Source of the DNA: Actinomycetota bacterium
GTDB lineage: Bacteria > Actinomycetota > Actinomycetes > S36-B12 > UBA10799
NCBI GenBank assembly: GCA_030837445.1
Contig: JAUPKM010000327.1
Span: 1 to 12,060 of the forward strand
Direction: 5' to 3'
DNA: 12,060 nucleotides
The position numbers and the translations under genes were made by a program. Under the pieces are notes generated by a model. The model searched no databases. It had not been told where the DNA came from and saw only the letters and a list, made by a program, of their open reading frames with translations. Positions 1 through 6,118 of this stretch are shown in pieces (positions within the stretch are counted from its first letter, which is position 1; each line of letters begins with the position of its first letter).

Positions 1-16
1 CGAAGCCATCGCCCAG

Positions 17-175
17 TTACCTCGTGCGGCCCAACGCCGTCCCGTACATCGCCTGGCGACCCACCGAGGCGCCCATTCCCTGGCCCACGAACGCGGCGTC
101 GATCGCGCCACCCGCGGTGTAACCGGCATCGTGCGATGCGGTCACGACGGTGCGACGCCACGTCCAGTCACTCAT
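17..175 (-). CDS. Small 52-aa hypothetical protein
   Basis: This 52-codon ORF runs from ATG to TAA. Its third codon positions are overwhelmingly G or C, about five in six by hand count, as expected for a real gene in this genome. The protein starts MSDWTWRR and ends with GRQAMYGTALGRTR, and it has a glycine/alanine-rich middle. No cysteines, signal peptide or long hydrophobic segment are visible. No convincing Shine-Dalgarno sequence precedes the ATG. An in-frame stop lies 11 codons upstream, so the start cannot move far. The C-terminal motif recurs in a minus-strand reading frame near 5088-5173, which supports its being a genuine protein family. The function is unknown and I do not recognise the family. 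Confidence 0.45.
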   Translation of the reverse strand: MSDWTWRRTVVTASHDAGYTAGGAIDAAFVGQGMGASVGRQAMYGTALGRTR

Positions 176-224
176 GAGCGTTAGGCATGAATCGATCAGA
201 GCGATTCAGTTGGCAGAAGACCGA

Positions 225-446
225 TCAACCAGGGATGCGGTCCCCGGGCGCGATAACTGTGTAGGTGCGGCAAGAGGACGTGCCGGATGTCCACGTCGAG
301 CACAGGGTGACGGTCTCTCAGGCAATCGATGCAACGCCGATGACCGTCAGCAGGCCATTCGGGCTAGGCACAGCGGTGGGGGTCGACAGCACCTCGACCC
401 CGCCTGGTCCCGGGCTCCAGGGGTCGACCACCTCCGCGCCTGACAC
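225..446 (-). pseudogene. Possible small gene remnant interrupted by an in-frame TGA
   Basis: The minus frame from a GTG at 446 is open for 42 codons, hits TGA at 318-320, and then continues in the same frame for another 30 codons to a second TGA at 225-227. Both halves keep high G/C at third positions. The downstream half reads like ordinary exported protein, with two cysteines in a Ser/Thr-rich context (TVTLCSTW, SCRTYTV). The first half ends in the hydrophobic stretch LLTVIGVASIA. The simplest reading is a decayed gene with one nonsense change, CGA or TGG to TGA. No selenocysteine context is expected here. The start is uncertain because the G-rich site sits very close to the GTG. The product is unrecognised. 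Confidence 0.25.
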
Positions 447-532
447 AACCCCGCCCTGTGACCCGTGCGGCACGGAAGGCCCGAACCTTCCACAGGAAGG
501 CGAATGGCACATCCGCCGGGCACGCCGGGGCA

Positions 533-1300
533 TCACGGGGAGATCTCGAAGCAGTAGTACTCACCGCCCGCGTTCCACAGCGCGGCAGTGTTCGGGGCCC
601 CATAGAACGGCGTGATCGACGCTTCGCAGTCGCGGTAGGCCAACCGTTTCGCTGCGAGGGTGCCGGGGAACCGCTTCGTACCCTTCGGGTTCAGGAAGCC
701 CCACCACGTCGCACGAGCGGTCTTCGCGGTGCACGGGGAGAACCCCCCGAAACCACCCTCGGCGTTGAGCTTCCCACACAGCTGGAACGCGATGGGGTCG
801 GCGTCCAGGGCGGCTGGGACGTCACTCGGCAGGGGCAGGTACGTCTTCTGGTTGACGTTCCACAAGATGACGTCGCAGCGCGCCTGGACCGCCCCATCGG
901 TCGCCTGCTGGTAGGTGAGGACGGGCTGGAACTGGGTGTACTGGCCGGTCCCGAGGAACTGAGTCAGTTCGTCGACGCAGGTCATCCGGTCGCGCACGCT
1001 GCCCGCGGCGATGCGATCCGACGCGGCCTTCGATGGCTTGCCCGCGGCCGGAAGCGTCGTCCAACTCGCACTGGGATACACCGCAAGGGTCAGCGCCGTA
1101 TGAATGCCGTCGCACGGCACCGGAGCCATCGGCAACTGCCACCGGTTGGCCTTGGCCTGGGCTGCGGAGTAGTCGAAGCACTCCCCGGGCGCCGCCACGA
1201 CAGCCGGCAAGGCCGCGGTCGCGGTCGGTGCCGCACCAACGGCCGTCACTGCGACGAAGAAAACCGCCAGGACGATGGACACTGCAGACCGCTCACCCAC
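533..1300 (-). CDS. Secreted eight-cysteine protein, septum-formation-domain-like
   Basis: This 255-aa protein is predicted to be exported. It has an N-terminal signal peptide (Arg4, then a hydrophobic core at about residues 7-24, with cleavage probably near 29-33). The mature chain has eight cysteines at about 41, 63, 108, 132, 165, 180, 215 and 240, which would suit four disulfides. The pattern GECF, then VPC followed by a nearby His, then a later Cys, resembles the actinobacterial secreted 'septum formation' domain (Septum_form). That is a family-level resemblance and not proof of a cell-division role. Residues about 39-135 and 161-242 look like two diverged copies of the same unit. I chose the GTG at 1300 because GGGGG lies six bases upstream; the frame stays open to a GTG at 1336. 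The gene is divergent from the 324-aa exported protein gene. Confidence 0.72.
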   Translation of the reverse strand: MGERSAVSIVLAVFFVAVTAVGAAPTATAALPAVVAAPGECFDYSAAQAKANRWQLPMAPVPCDGIHTALTLAVYPSASWTTLPAAGKPSKAASDRIAAGSVRDRMTCVDELTQFLGTGQYTQFQPVLTYQQATDGAVQARCDVILWNVNQKTYLPLPSDVPAALDADPIAFQLCGKLNAEGGFGGFSPCTAKTARATWWGFLNPKGTKRFPGTLAAKRLAYRDCEASITPFYGAPNTAALWNAGGEYYCFEISP

Positions 1301-1317
1301 GACACACCCCCGTGTTC

Positions 1318-1336
1318 GTGGTGGCCGCGCCACCAC
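1318..1336. promoter_or_regulatory. Perfect inverted repeat in the divergent intergenic region
   Basis: GTGGTGGC and GCCACCAC are perfect 8-bp arms around CGC. The repeat sits between the divergent 255-aa and 324-aa secreted-protein genes, 18 bp upstream of the minus-strand start. The position suits a repressor or activator operator, or an RNA hairpin in the leader of the minus gene. The half-site GTGGTGGC also occurs in the inverted repeat upstream of the CAP-domain gene. No convincing -35/-10 pair is visible beside it. Confidence 0.3.
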
Positions 1337-1420
1337 TGGGTGCAGTCAAGCAGACCTGCTGCCGAGTTCGTGACGAATGGCAAGAGCCACCATAGGATGA
1401 ACCCCAACGGGGGTGCTGCG

Positions 1421-2395
1421 ATGCGTAGGTTGATGCTGCTCGGCGTTGCGGGCGTGCTAGCGGTCATGCTTGGCGCTGGCCAGGTTGCCGCTGTCCCATC
1501 CCTCAACTCGACAGACCGGGACCAGATCTCCGGGGCCATCAATTCATTCATCGGGAACTCCGCGACATCGACCCCGTCCTGCTGGAGATTCACGACCGCC
1601 AAGCCCCAGGGCGACGCCACTCGCGCAGTCGTCGTAAGGCCCCGCGCCGGGGCAGCCCAGCGCGGGGAATGCACTGCCTCGAAGGTAGTGCTGAAGAAGT
1701 ATCGCGGGCGCCTCGTTGTGAGCTTCACCGCAGCCGGTGGTTGGGCAGTCGGGACGTCAGCACCGACTCCCACTCCCACTCCCGCTCCTACCGCCACGCC
1801 GCCGCCGACCACCGGTCCATTCCCCTACAGCGGTGCTAGCGCACGCCTGCCGGAAGGGCGGGAAGTCCTGCTGACCTACGGCGAGCTCCTTGACATCGCC
1901 CTTAGCGGCCTATATCCGGACGGCTATGTGGGATCCAAGGAGGGGTACAACACTGAATGGGGGCGTAGCACTGCAGATGGGTCGGTTGGGGGGTCCCTGC
2001 AGGTATCTGTTGCGGACAGCCTTGGCCCTGGCGGAAACGCCATTGGTAAGCAGCAGCGAACGGTGACACTGGAAGCCGTGTGGTGGCCGAGGGAATTGCC
2101 TTACGTCCAGTATGAAACCTGCTTCGGCGGGCCGACCACAGGCGCGCGGCCGGGTGTGCTGACGAACCCAGACGGGAACTCGTGCACGTGGGTGGGTCCA
2201 CCGAACGCGAGCGATGACACAGAAGCGTTCTACTCTGTTCGAGTCGCCACGAACCTCCGCATTTCATGCAGGTTCTACGCGAAGGACCGGGGTCCTGGCA
2301 AGTGGCAGCCGATCACGGGCGCCGAGATGATTGACCGCTGTCGCGCGGTTGCCCTAGCGCAGGCACTGAAATTGAAGGCACTCGGCTACGTCTGA
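1421..2395 (+). CDS. Secreted two-domain protein with a Pro/Thr linker, unknown function
   Basis: This 324-aa exported protein has a signal peptide at residues 1-24 (MRRLMLL start, AxA-type site at QVAA). An N-terminal domain at about 25-112 carries Cys54 and Cys84. A linker at about 114-135 is built of PTPTP and PPPTT units and may be glycosylated. The C-terminal domain at about 150-324 has Cys234, Cys255, Cys283 and Cys297. That domain aligns with residues 50-226 of the neighbouring CAP-domain protein. Shared features are the opening L-T-x-G-E-[LI]-L and G-L-Y, an aromatic-Trp pair, a Cys pair with N-P before the second, a Y-[ST]-V-x-V strand, and an Ala-rich helix ending in G-Y. The ATG at 1421 has GGGGG seven bases upstream. 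An ATG at 1397 is in frame but lacks a site. The function is unknown; surface or wall attachment is inference. Confidence 0.72.
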   Translation: MRRLMLLGVAGVLAVMLGAGQVAAVPSLNSTDRDQISGAINSFIGNSATSTPSCWRFTTAKPQGDATRAVVVRPRAGAAQRGECTASKVVLKKYRGRLVVSFTAAGGWAVGTSAPTPTPTPAPTATPPPTTGPFPYSGASARLPEGREVLLTYGELLDIALSGLYPDGYVGSKEGYNTEWGRSTADGSVGGSLQVSVADSLGPGGNAIGKQQRTVTLEAVWWPRELPYVQYETCFGGPTTGARPGVLTNPDGNSCTWVGPPNASDDTEAFYSVRVATNLRISCRFYAKDRGPGKWQPITGAEMIDRCRAVALAQALKLKALGYV

Positions 2396-2869
2396 GCGCC
2401 TGACAGGGTCACAACGTCTGCCCTCGTGCGGCACATTGCGCGATGTGGGCTGTCGACCCGCAGGGCCACGTAGCCTCTTTTGCCAAGTACACGAAGGCCA
2501 ACGAGGATCCCGCACACTCCTATCCAGTGGGGCCAAGATGCCCAAGGCCTTGGTGAAGCTATCCAGCGGGGCTGCACGTCGTCAGGGCACCGTCGTGGAT
2601 TGGCAACTAGACCCCAGTGCAATTCCCTGCCAACTGCTCCCAAGTGCCGGCAGCTCGCGGTGACGCTGCCAGTCACCTCCTCGGCAGCCTCCAACACCGC
2701 CAGGGGTGCTCTGCCCGCCCACGTCGTAGACAACCACGCTGAGCGACCCGTGAAGCGACCAAAGAGATCCCGCACAGTGCGAACGTCCCGAACTTCTCGA
2801 CTCCGGCGCGCCGAACACCACGGCCCGGGGCCGTGCGCACCATCACCGCTGCAGGGTCACGAGCCTCCC
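2396..2869. other. Gene-poor gap between two convergent exported-protein genes
   Basis: No convincing gene lies in these 474 bases. A minus-strand frame from a GTG at 2775 is open for 129 codons, but it has no Shine-Dalgarno site and only moderate G/C at third positions. A 41-codon plus ORF (2538-2663) has GGGG ahead of its ATG but unremarkable codon use. A GC-rich inverted repeat lies near the right edge. The gap could be intergenic spacer or an eroded gene. Confidence 0.4.
2819..2835 (-). terminator. Candidate hairpin terminator for the CAP-domain gene
   Basis: CACGGCCC and GGGCCGTG are perfect 8-bp arms around one G, so in RNA the inner pairs would open into a small loop. The repeat lies 35 bases past the stop of the minus-strand CAP-domain gene, where a terminator is expected. 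No U-run follows, which is common in actinobacteria but keeps confidence low. Confidence 0.35.
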
Positions 2870-3955
2870 TCAGCAGCCGGAGCGGCCCACGCCAAACAGC
2901 TGCACCCACACCGAGCCGGAGTCCGACCGGCCGAACCCCGCGACCCGGTAGGAGGAGCCGATCAAGTTCGCGTAGTGGCCGGGCGAGCCCACCCACGCCT
3001 GGACCACTGACCCGACCGAGTCTTGGCCCTTGGCGAGGTTCTCGCCCACCCCACCGGCCCGGTAGCCGGCCGCTACAGCCCGCGAGAGCGGGGTGGTTCC
3101 GCCGGGACCGGTATGGCTCAGCTTTCCCGTGCGGGCGAGCACGTTCGCGTAGTTCTTCGCTGCGCTCGCGAGTGATCGGCACATCGCCAGTTTCGCCAGG
3201 CCGGCCTTCGTGCGCACGGCATTGACCTGAGTCAACATCTGGGACTGCCACGTCGACGAGCTTGCCGACGATCCGCCGAAGTACCCCTCGTCCACCAACT
3301 TCGCGAGCTGAGCCGCGGCCACAGCCTTCGCTCGGGCCATGGCCACCTCCGGAGTCGTTGCCGGCCATCCGGCGTCCGACCTGTTGGAGCCGCTGACGCT
3401 GGCAGTCATGTCGAGGTTCCGTGTCACGGACACCGTGTATCTCGCGTAGATGTTCTCGGGGCCGTAGGTCCAGTCACGCATCAGGTTCTCGCACGCCTTC
3501 GGGTTGCTCGGGTCGAGGCGCTCGGTGACGACCTGCGTCGAGGTGGGCGTGCCCGGCTCTCCACACAGAATCGGAGAGGAGGCCGACTCACTCTCGTACG
3601 GTTCATGCCAGTACAGGCCGACCGTTCCGGTCCGATCCAGGTTCGACAGGTCAGGATAGTACTTCGACACGGACACGTACGAGTACACCCGATGAAGCTC
3701 CGAACCACTGCCATCGTCCATGTACTCATTGGGGACCCCAGTCATCGTCGCCGGGTCGTAGAGCCCCACCAAAGCGGTCTTCAGAATCTCGCCCGGCGTG
3801 AGCGCGTCGTCAATGACCGGCTTGCGCGAAGCAGAGTCCCATTTGATGCTCGCCGCAGTCGCCGGCCCACCCGGCATCACGACAACAACAGCCAGCATCG
3901 CCACGACCACCGCGATCGCGGTGGTGCGGGCACGAACGCGATACGAAGAACTCAC
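2870..3955 (-). CDS. Secreted CAP-domain (SCP/PR-1-like) protein with an unknown N-terminal domain
   Basis: This 361-aa exported protein has a signal peptide at about 1-35 (Arg-rich start, long Ala/Val core, PATAA site). An unrecognised domain spans about 50-226, and a C-terminal CAP domain spans about 235-361. The CAP signatures are LSH (His281), GENLA (Glu315) and the W-x-G-S-P-G-H-Y-x-N-L block (Trp331, His337, Asn340). These are the cavity residues expected in bacterial CAP proteins. Cys259 and the terminal Cys361 could pair. The N-terminal domain carries Cys131 and Cys155 and matches the C-terminal domain of the 324-aa protein. The GTG start at 3955 has six Gs five bases upstream. CAP proteins are extracellular and diverse in role, so the substrate or partner cannot be read from the sequence. 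Confidence 0.88.
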   Translation of the reverse strand: MSSSYRVRARTTAIAVVVAMLAVVVVMPGGPATAASIKWDSASRKPVIDDALTPGEILKTALVGLYDPATMTGVPNEYMDDGSGSELHRVYSYVSVSKYYPDLSNLDRTGTVGLYWHEPYESESASSPILCGEPGTPTSTQVVTERLDPSNPKACENLMRDWTYGPENIYARYTVSVTRNLDMTASVSGSNRSDAGWPATTPEVAMARAKAVAAAQLAKLVDEGYFGGSSASSSTWQSQMLTQVNAVRTKAGLAKLAMCRSLASAAKNYANVLARTGKLSHTGPGGTTPLSRAVAAGYRAGGVGENLAKGQDSVGSVVQAWVGSPGHYANLIGSSYRVAGFGRSDSGSVWVQLFGVGRSGC

Positions 3956-4015
3956 TGCTACCCCCCGTGAAAGAACCGCTCAGACCGGCGCCAGCAACCT
4001 GAGCGGCGCTCTGCG

Positions 4016-4045
4016 ACAGTACCGTGGCACGAGCCGACGTGCCAC
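4016..4045 (-). promoter_or_regulatory. Candidate promoter of the CAP-domain gene
   Basis: On the minus strand TACTGT (4021-4016) fits the actinobacterial -10 pattern TAnnnT. Eighteen bases upstream lies GTGGCA (4045-4040), a four-of-six match to TTGACA. This would give a leader of about 50 bases before the GTG at 3955. The -35 region overlaps the two inverted repeats at 4024-4053. The assignment is by eye only. Confidence 0.3.
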
Positions 4046-4053
4046 CACGTCGG
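4024..4053. promoter_or_regulatory. Two overlapping, mutually exclusive inverted repeats
   Basis: GTGGCAC (4024-4030) pairs with GTGCCAC (4039-4045). CCGACGTG (4034-4041) pairs with CACGTCGG (4046-4053) across a CCAC loop. Each pairing uses bases needed by the other. The site is upstream of the CAP-domain gene and overlaps its candidate -35. It could be a composite operator, or an RNA switch if read through from the 198-aa gene. Confidence 0.35.
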
Positions 4054-4117
4054 ACAGCAGCCTGCCCGTCGGCCGCGGCAACCCCAACTCCTACCCGTTG
4101 TTCTTCCGAACGACAAG

Positions 4118-4134
4118 GTGAGGCAGCGCCTCAC
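4118..4134 (-). terminator. Likely terminator of the 198-aa secreted protein gene
   Basis: GTGAGGC and GCCTCAC are perfect 7-bp arms around a 3-base loop, 17 bases past the minus-strand stop at 4152. On the minus strand the hairpin is followed by CTTGTCGTT, a modest T-rich tail. Position and shape fit an intrinsic terminator. Confidence 0.5.
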
Positions 4135-4151
4135 TCACGAGCCAAATGCAA

Positions 4152-4748
4152 CTACTTGTTCCGCGCGACTTGGGCTTGGGCTAGACGGGTGGCGCACTGG
4201 TCTGCGGTCGCCTCGTCGCGGTCCTTCCAGGCCTCGGCGCACGTCCCGATGGTCACCGTCTTCCCGCGGAGGATGAACGTCTGCACCCTTTGGCTGGTGG
4301 TCTCGACGGGCTCGCCCAGCCAGGAGGCCGCCGTGAACTGAGTGGCGGACGTCCCCCTGATTTCCACCACCTTGTTCTTTCTGTATTCCTTGAGAGTCTT
4401 GAGGAACCCGGCCTTCGCAGCGGAAGCGCTGGGGTAGGTGTTCACGGCAATGTCGGCGGGGAACATCGGCCCGTGCCCATCGGGATACTTGTCCCCGTCA
4501 TACTCCGTATTGAAACTCGTGTAGTAGAACGTCGCCCAACAGGAGTACAGGTCCGGGAACTGAAAACAGTCCTTACGTGTGACCCGAATCGGCTCAAGAC
4601 CCGTGTAACCGGTTGCCTTGATCGCCTCACGCACATTCAACAGGTCGATGGTCTTCGCCGGTGCTGCCCCGGCTGACCCCGCAGAAAGAAGCATGGCTGC
4701 CAAAGGAATCGCTGCGGCACTGGCCACTCTCAGCATGGTGGTGAACAC
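4152..4748 (-). CDS. Small secreted protein with four cysteines, unknown function
   Basis: This 198-aa protein has a clear signal peptide (Arg7, hydrophobic core at about 8-22, cleavage near AGA-A at 28). The mature chain has Cys61 and Cys70 close together and Cys170 and Cys185 close together, suggesting two local disulfides. A central segment, VNTYPSASAAKAGFLKTL at about residues 103-120, resembles the Y-P-S-A-x-x-A-x-x-x-F-x-x-L helix of many small actinobacterial exoproteins, including PknH-type extracellular domains. I regard that as a hint only. Codon use is somewhat more A/T-tolerant than in the ATPase operon. The GTG start at 4748 has AAGGGGG five bases upstream; an ATG four codons in is the alternative. 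A hairpin terminator follows the stop. Confidence 0.7.
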   Translation of the reverse strand: MFTTMLRVASAAAIPLAAMLLSAGSAGAAPAKTIDLLNVREAIKATGYTGLEPIRVTRKDCFQFPDLYSCWATFYYTSFNTEYDGDKYPDGHGPMFPADIAVNTYPSASAAKAGFLKTLKEYRKNKVVEIRGTSATQFTAASWLGEPVETTSQRVQTFILRGKTVTIGTCAEAWKDRDEATADQCATRLAQAQVARNK

Positions 4749-5043
4749 TGTTTCCCCCTTAAATGCACGGCGAAATCAATCGACTGCGCCTGCGGCGCGA
4801 ATAGGTGACTGCGCCAGCCGCCTACCGGGACTGGCTGGCGTGGTCATGATCGCCCCAAACGCGACTGGCGTCAATCACTCGCGCAAGCCAGTCGAGTCCC
4901 ACTCCCGCGCGCCGACGCGGCCAGTCCACCTGGAGACGATCCCGACGCGCGACACCCGCAACAGCCCGGACACACCTCTGACAGGACAGCTCGCGACAGC
5001 GGTGGCAATCGGCGTCGTCATGGATGACCCGAGCAGGCTCCGG

Positions 5044-5062
5044 CCGACCGCTGAGCGGTCGG
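5044..5062. terminator. 19-bp palindrome, possible terminator or operator
   Basis: CCGACCGCT and AGCGGTCGG are perfect 9-bp arms around a single G. In the minus direction it lies downstream of the 176-aa gene and of the degraded small-ORF copy, and far upstream of the 198-aa gene. No U-run flanks it on either side. A bidirectional GC-rich terminator or a protein-binding palindrome are both possible. Confidence 0.35.
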
Positions 5063-5087
5063 TCGCTGAGAAGACGTCCCCACCTGC

Positions 5088-5173
5088 CTCGTCAAGCCCA
5101 ACGCCTTGCCGTAGATCACCTGGCGTGTCACAGCGACACCCCAAATCTGGCCCACGGCCTCCGCGAGGATCAC
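5088..5173 (-). pseudogene. Degraded copy of the 52-aa small ORF
   Basis: From a GTG at 5173 the minus frame encodes a peptide containing AVGQIWGVAVTRQVIYGKAL and then GLTR. It aligns with the C-terminal half of the 52-aa ORF (FVGQGMGASVGRQAMYGTAL, then GRTR). Nucleotides are also similar, for example GGCCAG, CGCCAGG, GGCGTTGGGC and ACGAGG in the same order. The frame does not stop after the motif but runs on to 5018. No Shine-Dalgarno site or matching N-terminal half is visible, so a broken copy is likelier than an intact gene. Confidence 0.35.
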
Positions 5174-5273
5174 CCGTCGTCGTCGGTCAGTGGGCAAGGT
5201 GAGTGAGGGATGGCGTGCTCCGCAAGCGGACTGCTGCTCGTCACGCCCACTGCCTCGCGCGGTGGGTGCGTCG

Positions 5274-5804
5274 TTAGTTGTCGAACCACCACACGGCGCG
5301 GACAGACTGTGGCGGCCCAAGGGTGGCCATGTGGTTCAGCAGCCTCTGCCACTCGGCGAGCGCGCCGTCCGCACCTTCATCGCCCGCGATGACGATCGGC
5401 CGGCCGCCGACCTCGCCCGCGGTCACCGGCCCGGACCGGTAGCTCGGGTCGGACAGGAACGTCCAGTCGACCCCCTGCAACTCGGCCAGGGTCGCCATCG
5501 AGGCCGAGTGCGCGGGTATGCCGCTGTCGACGAACCATGTCCAGAGCTCACGGAGCTGGGGGCTGGTGCCGTCCGGGAAGACCTCGTCGTCGCACACCTC
5601 GAACAGGGGCCAGTCGTCCCGCGTCGCATCCTCGTCGCGCACACCGGACAGGGCGGCGAACAGCACGTAGTCCCTACGTGTGTAAGGCGAATCCATGTAA
5701 GGGACGGGGAAGTCCGGGTCGTCATTCTCATACTGCAGGGGAGCGACCGCCTGCCACCCGTCGTCGCCGTGCACCTCGAGGTAGAGGTGGATGTCCGCAC
5801 CCAT
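5274..5804 (-). CDS. MGADIH-type hypothetical protein, phage-associated family resemblance
   Basis: This 176-aa soluble protein has no signal peptide. The ATG at 5804 has AGGGG five bases upstream. It begins MGADIH, followed by a beta-like LYLEV, then TRRDYVLFAALSGVR at about residue 43. Next come FPDGTSPQLREL (about 76) and a His-Ser stretch before TLAELQGVDW (about 105). From memory, the same order of elements (MGADIH, R-x-Y-x-L-F-A, L-P/F-P-D-x-x-S-P, H-S-x-S-x-x-T-L-A-E-L) occurs in hypothetical proteins carried by phages and bacteria with no established function. This resemblance is recall and not a search. Family members I remember carry a longer central section. It stands alone between two gene-poor gaps. 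Confidence 0.75.
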   Translation of the reverse strand: MGADIHLYLEVHGDDGWQAVAPLQYENDDPDFPVPYMDSPYTRRDYVLFAALSGVRDEDATRDDWPLFEVCDDEVFPDGTSPQLRELWTWFVDSGIPAHSASMATLAELQGVDWTFLSDPSYRSGPVTAGEVGGRPIVIAGDEGADGALAEWQRLLNHMATLGPPQSVRAVWWFDN

Positions 5805-5901
5805 GGCTTCCCCTGTTCCGCTGAGTCAGCCCCACCGCGGTACGCCCGCCGGATGGGCAGCGTACGACGCGGACCAGGACGGCGGAGGACTTTGCCGCCG
5901 A

Positions 5902-5938
5902 ACACCGAGGGCCACGTCGATACCGGGGCCCGCGGTGT
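5902..5938. repeat. Imperfect 12-bp inverted repeat
   Basis: ACACCGAGGGCC (5902-5913) and GGCCCGCGGTGT (5927-5938) pair at 11 of 12 positions across a 13-base spacer. A further CCTCGGT at 5953-5959 could compete for the left arm. The role is unknown. Confidence 0.35.
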
Positions 5939-6033
5939 CTCGGCGCGAGTGTCCTCGGTCGATTGCGGCCCGATGCTTGCGGTGGTATTGTTCTCAGCCC
6001 TGCCCAGCACGCTTGGTGCAGATCTCCTCGCGG

Positions 6034-6118
6034 ACAACGGCTCCACAGCCGTTGTGCCAGCCCCGGCCAGACGCGCCGGGGCCGGTGCACCACACGCGAG
6101 CGTTGCCCCTGCGGGGGC
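6034..6118. repeat. Three consecutive GC-rich hairpins
   Basis: Hairpin one is ACAACGGCT (6034-6042), loop CCAC, then AGCCGTTGT. Hairpin two is GCCCCGGC (6060-6067), a 7-base loop, then GCCGGGGC (6075-6082). Hairpin three is GCCCC (6105-6109), loop TGCG, then GGGGC (6114-6118). All arms are perfect. They lie 290-370 bases upstream of the operon's first start codon. They could be a structured leader, a terminator array, or a protein-recognition or processing site. Confidence 0.4.

Larger units (their letters stand above)
4749..5273. other. Long gap with a 19-bp palindrome and a degraded small-ORF copy
   Basis: No intact gene is supported in these 525 bases. The part next to the 198-aa gene should hold its promoter; a TTGACG hexamer on the minus strand (4874-4869) has no good -10 partner. 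GACTGCGCC occurs twice between 4780 and 4820. Further right lie the palindrome (5044-5062) and the reading frame related to the 52-aa ORF (5088-5173). Confidence 0.4.

Noticed and set aside
458..1396. Long plus-strand open frame upstream of the 324-aa protein
   Set aside because: It lies opposite the minus-strand eight-cysteine gene, is Arg/Gly/Pro-rich, and has no ribosome binding site. It is an antisense shadow typical of high-G+C DNA.
2386..2775. 129-codon minus ORF in the gap after the 324-aa gene
   Set aside because: It has no Shine-Dalgarno site, moderate third-position G/C, and no recognisable motif. It overlaps the end of the 324-aa gene.
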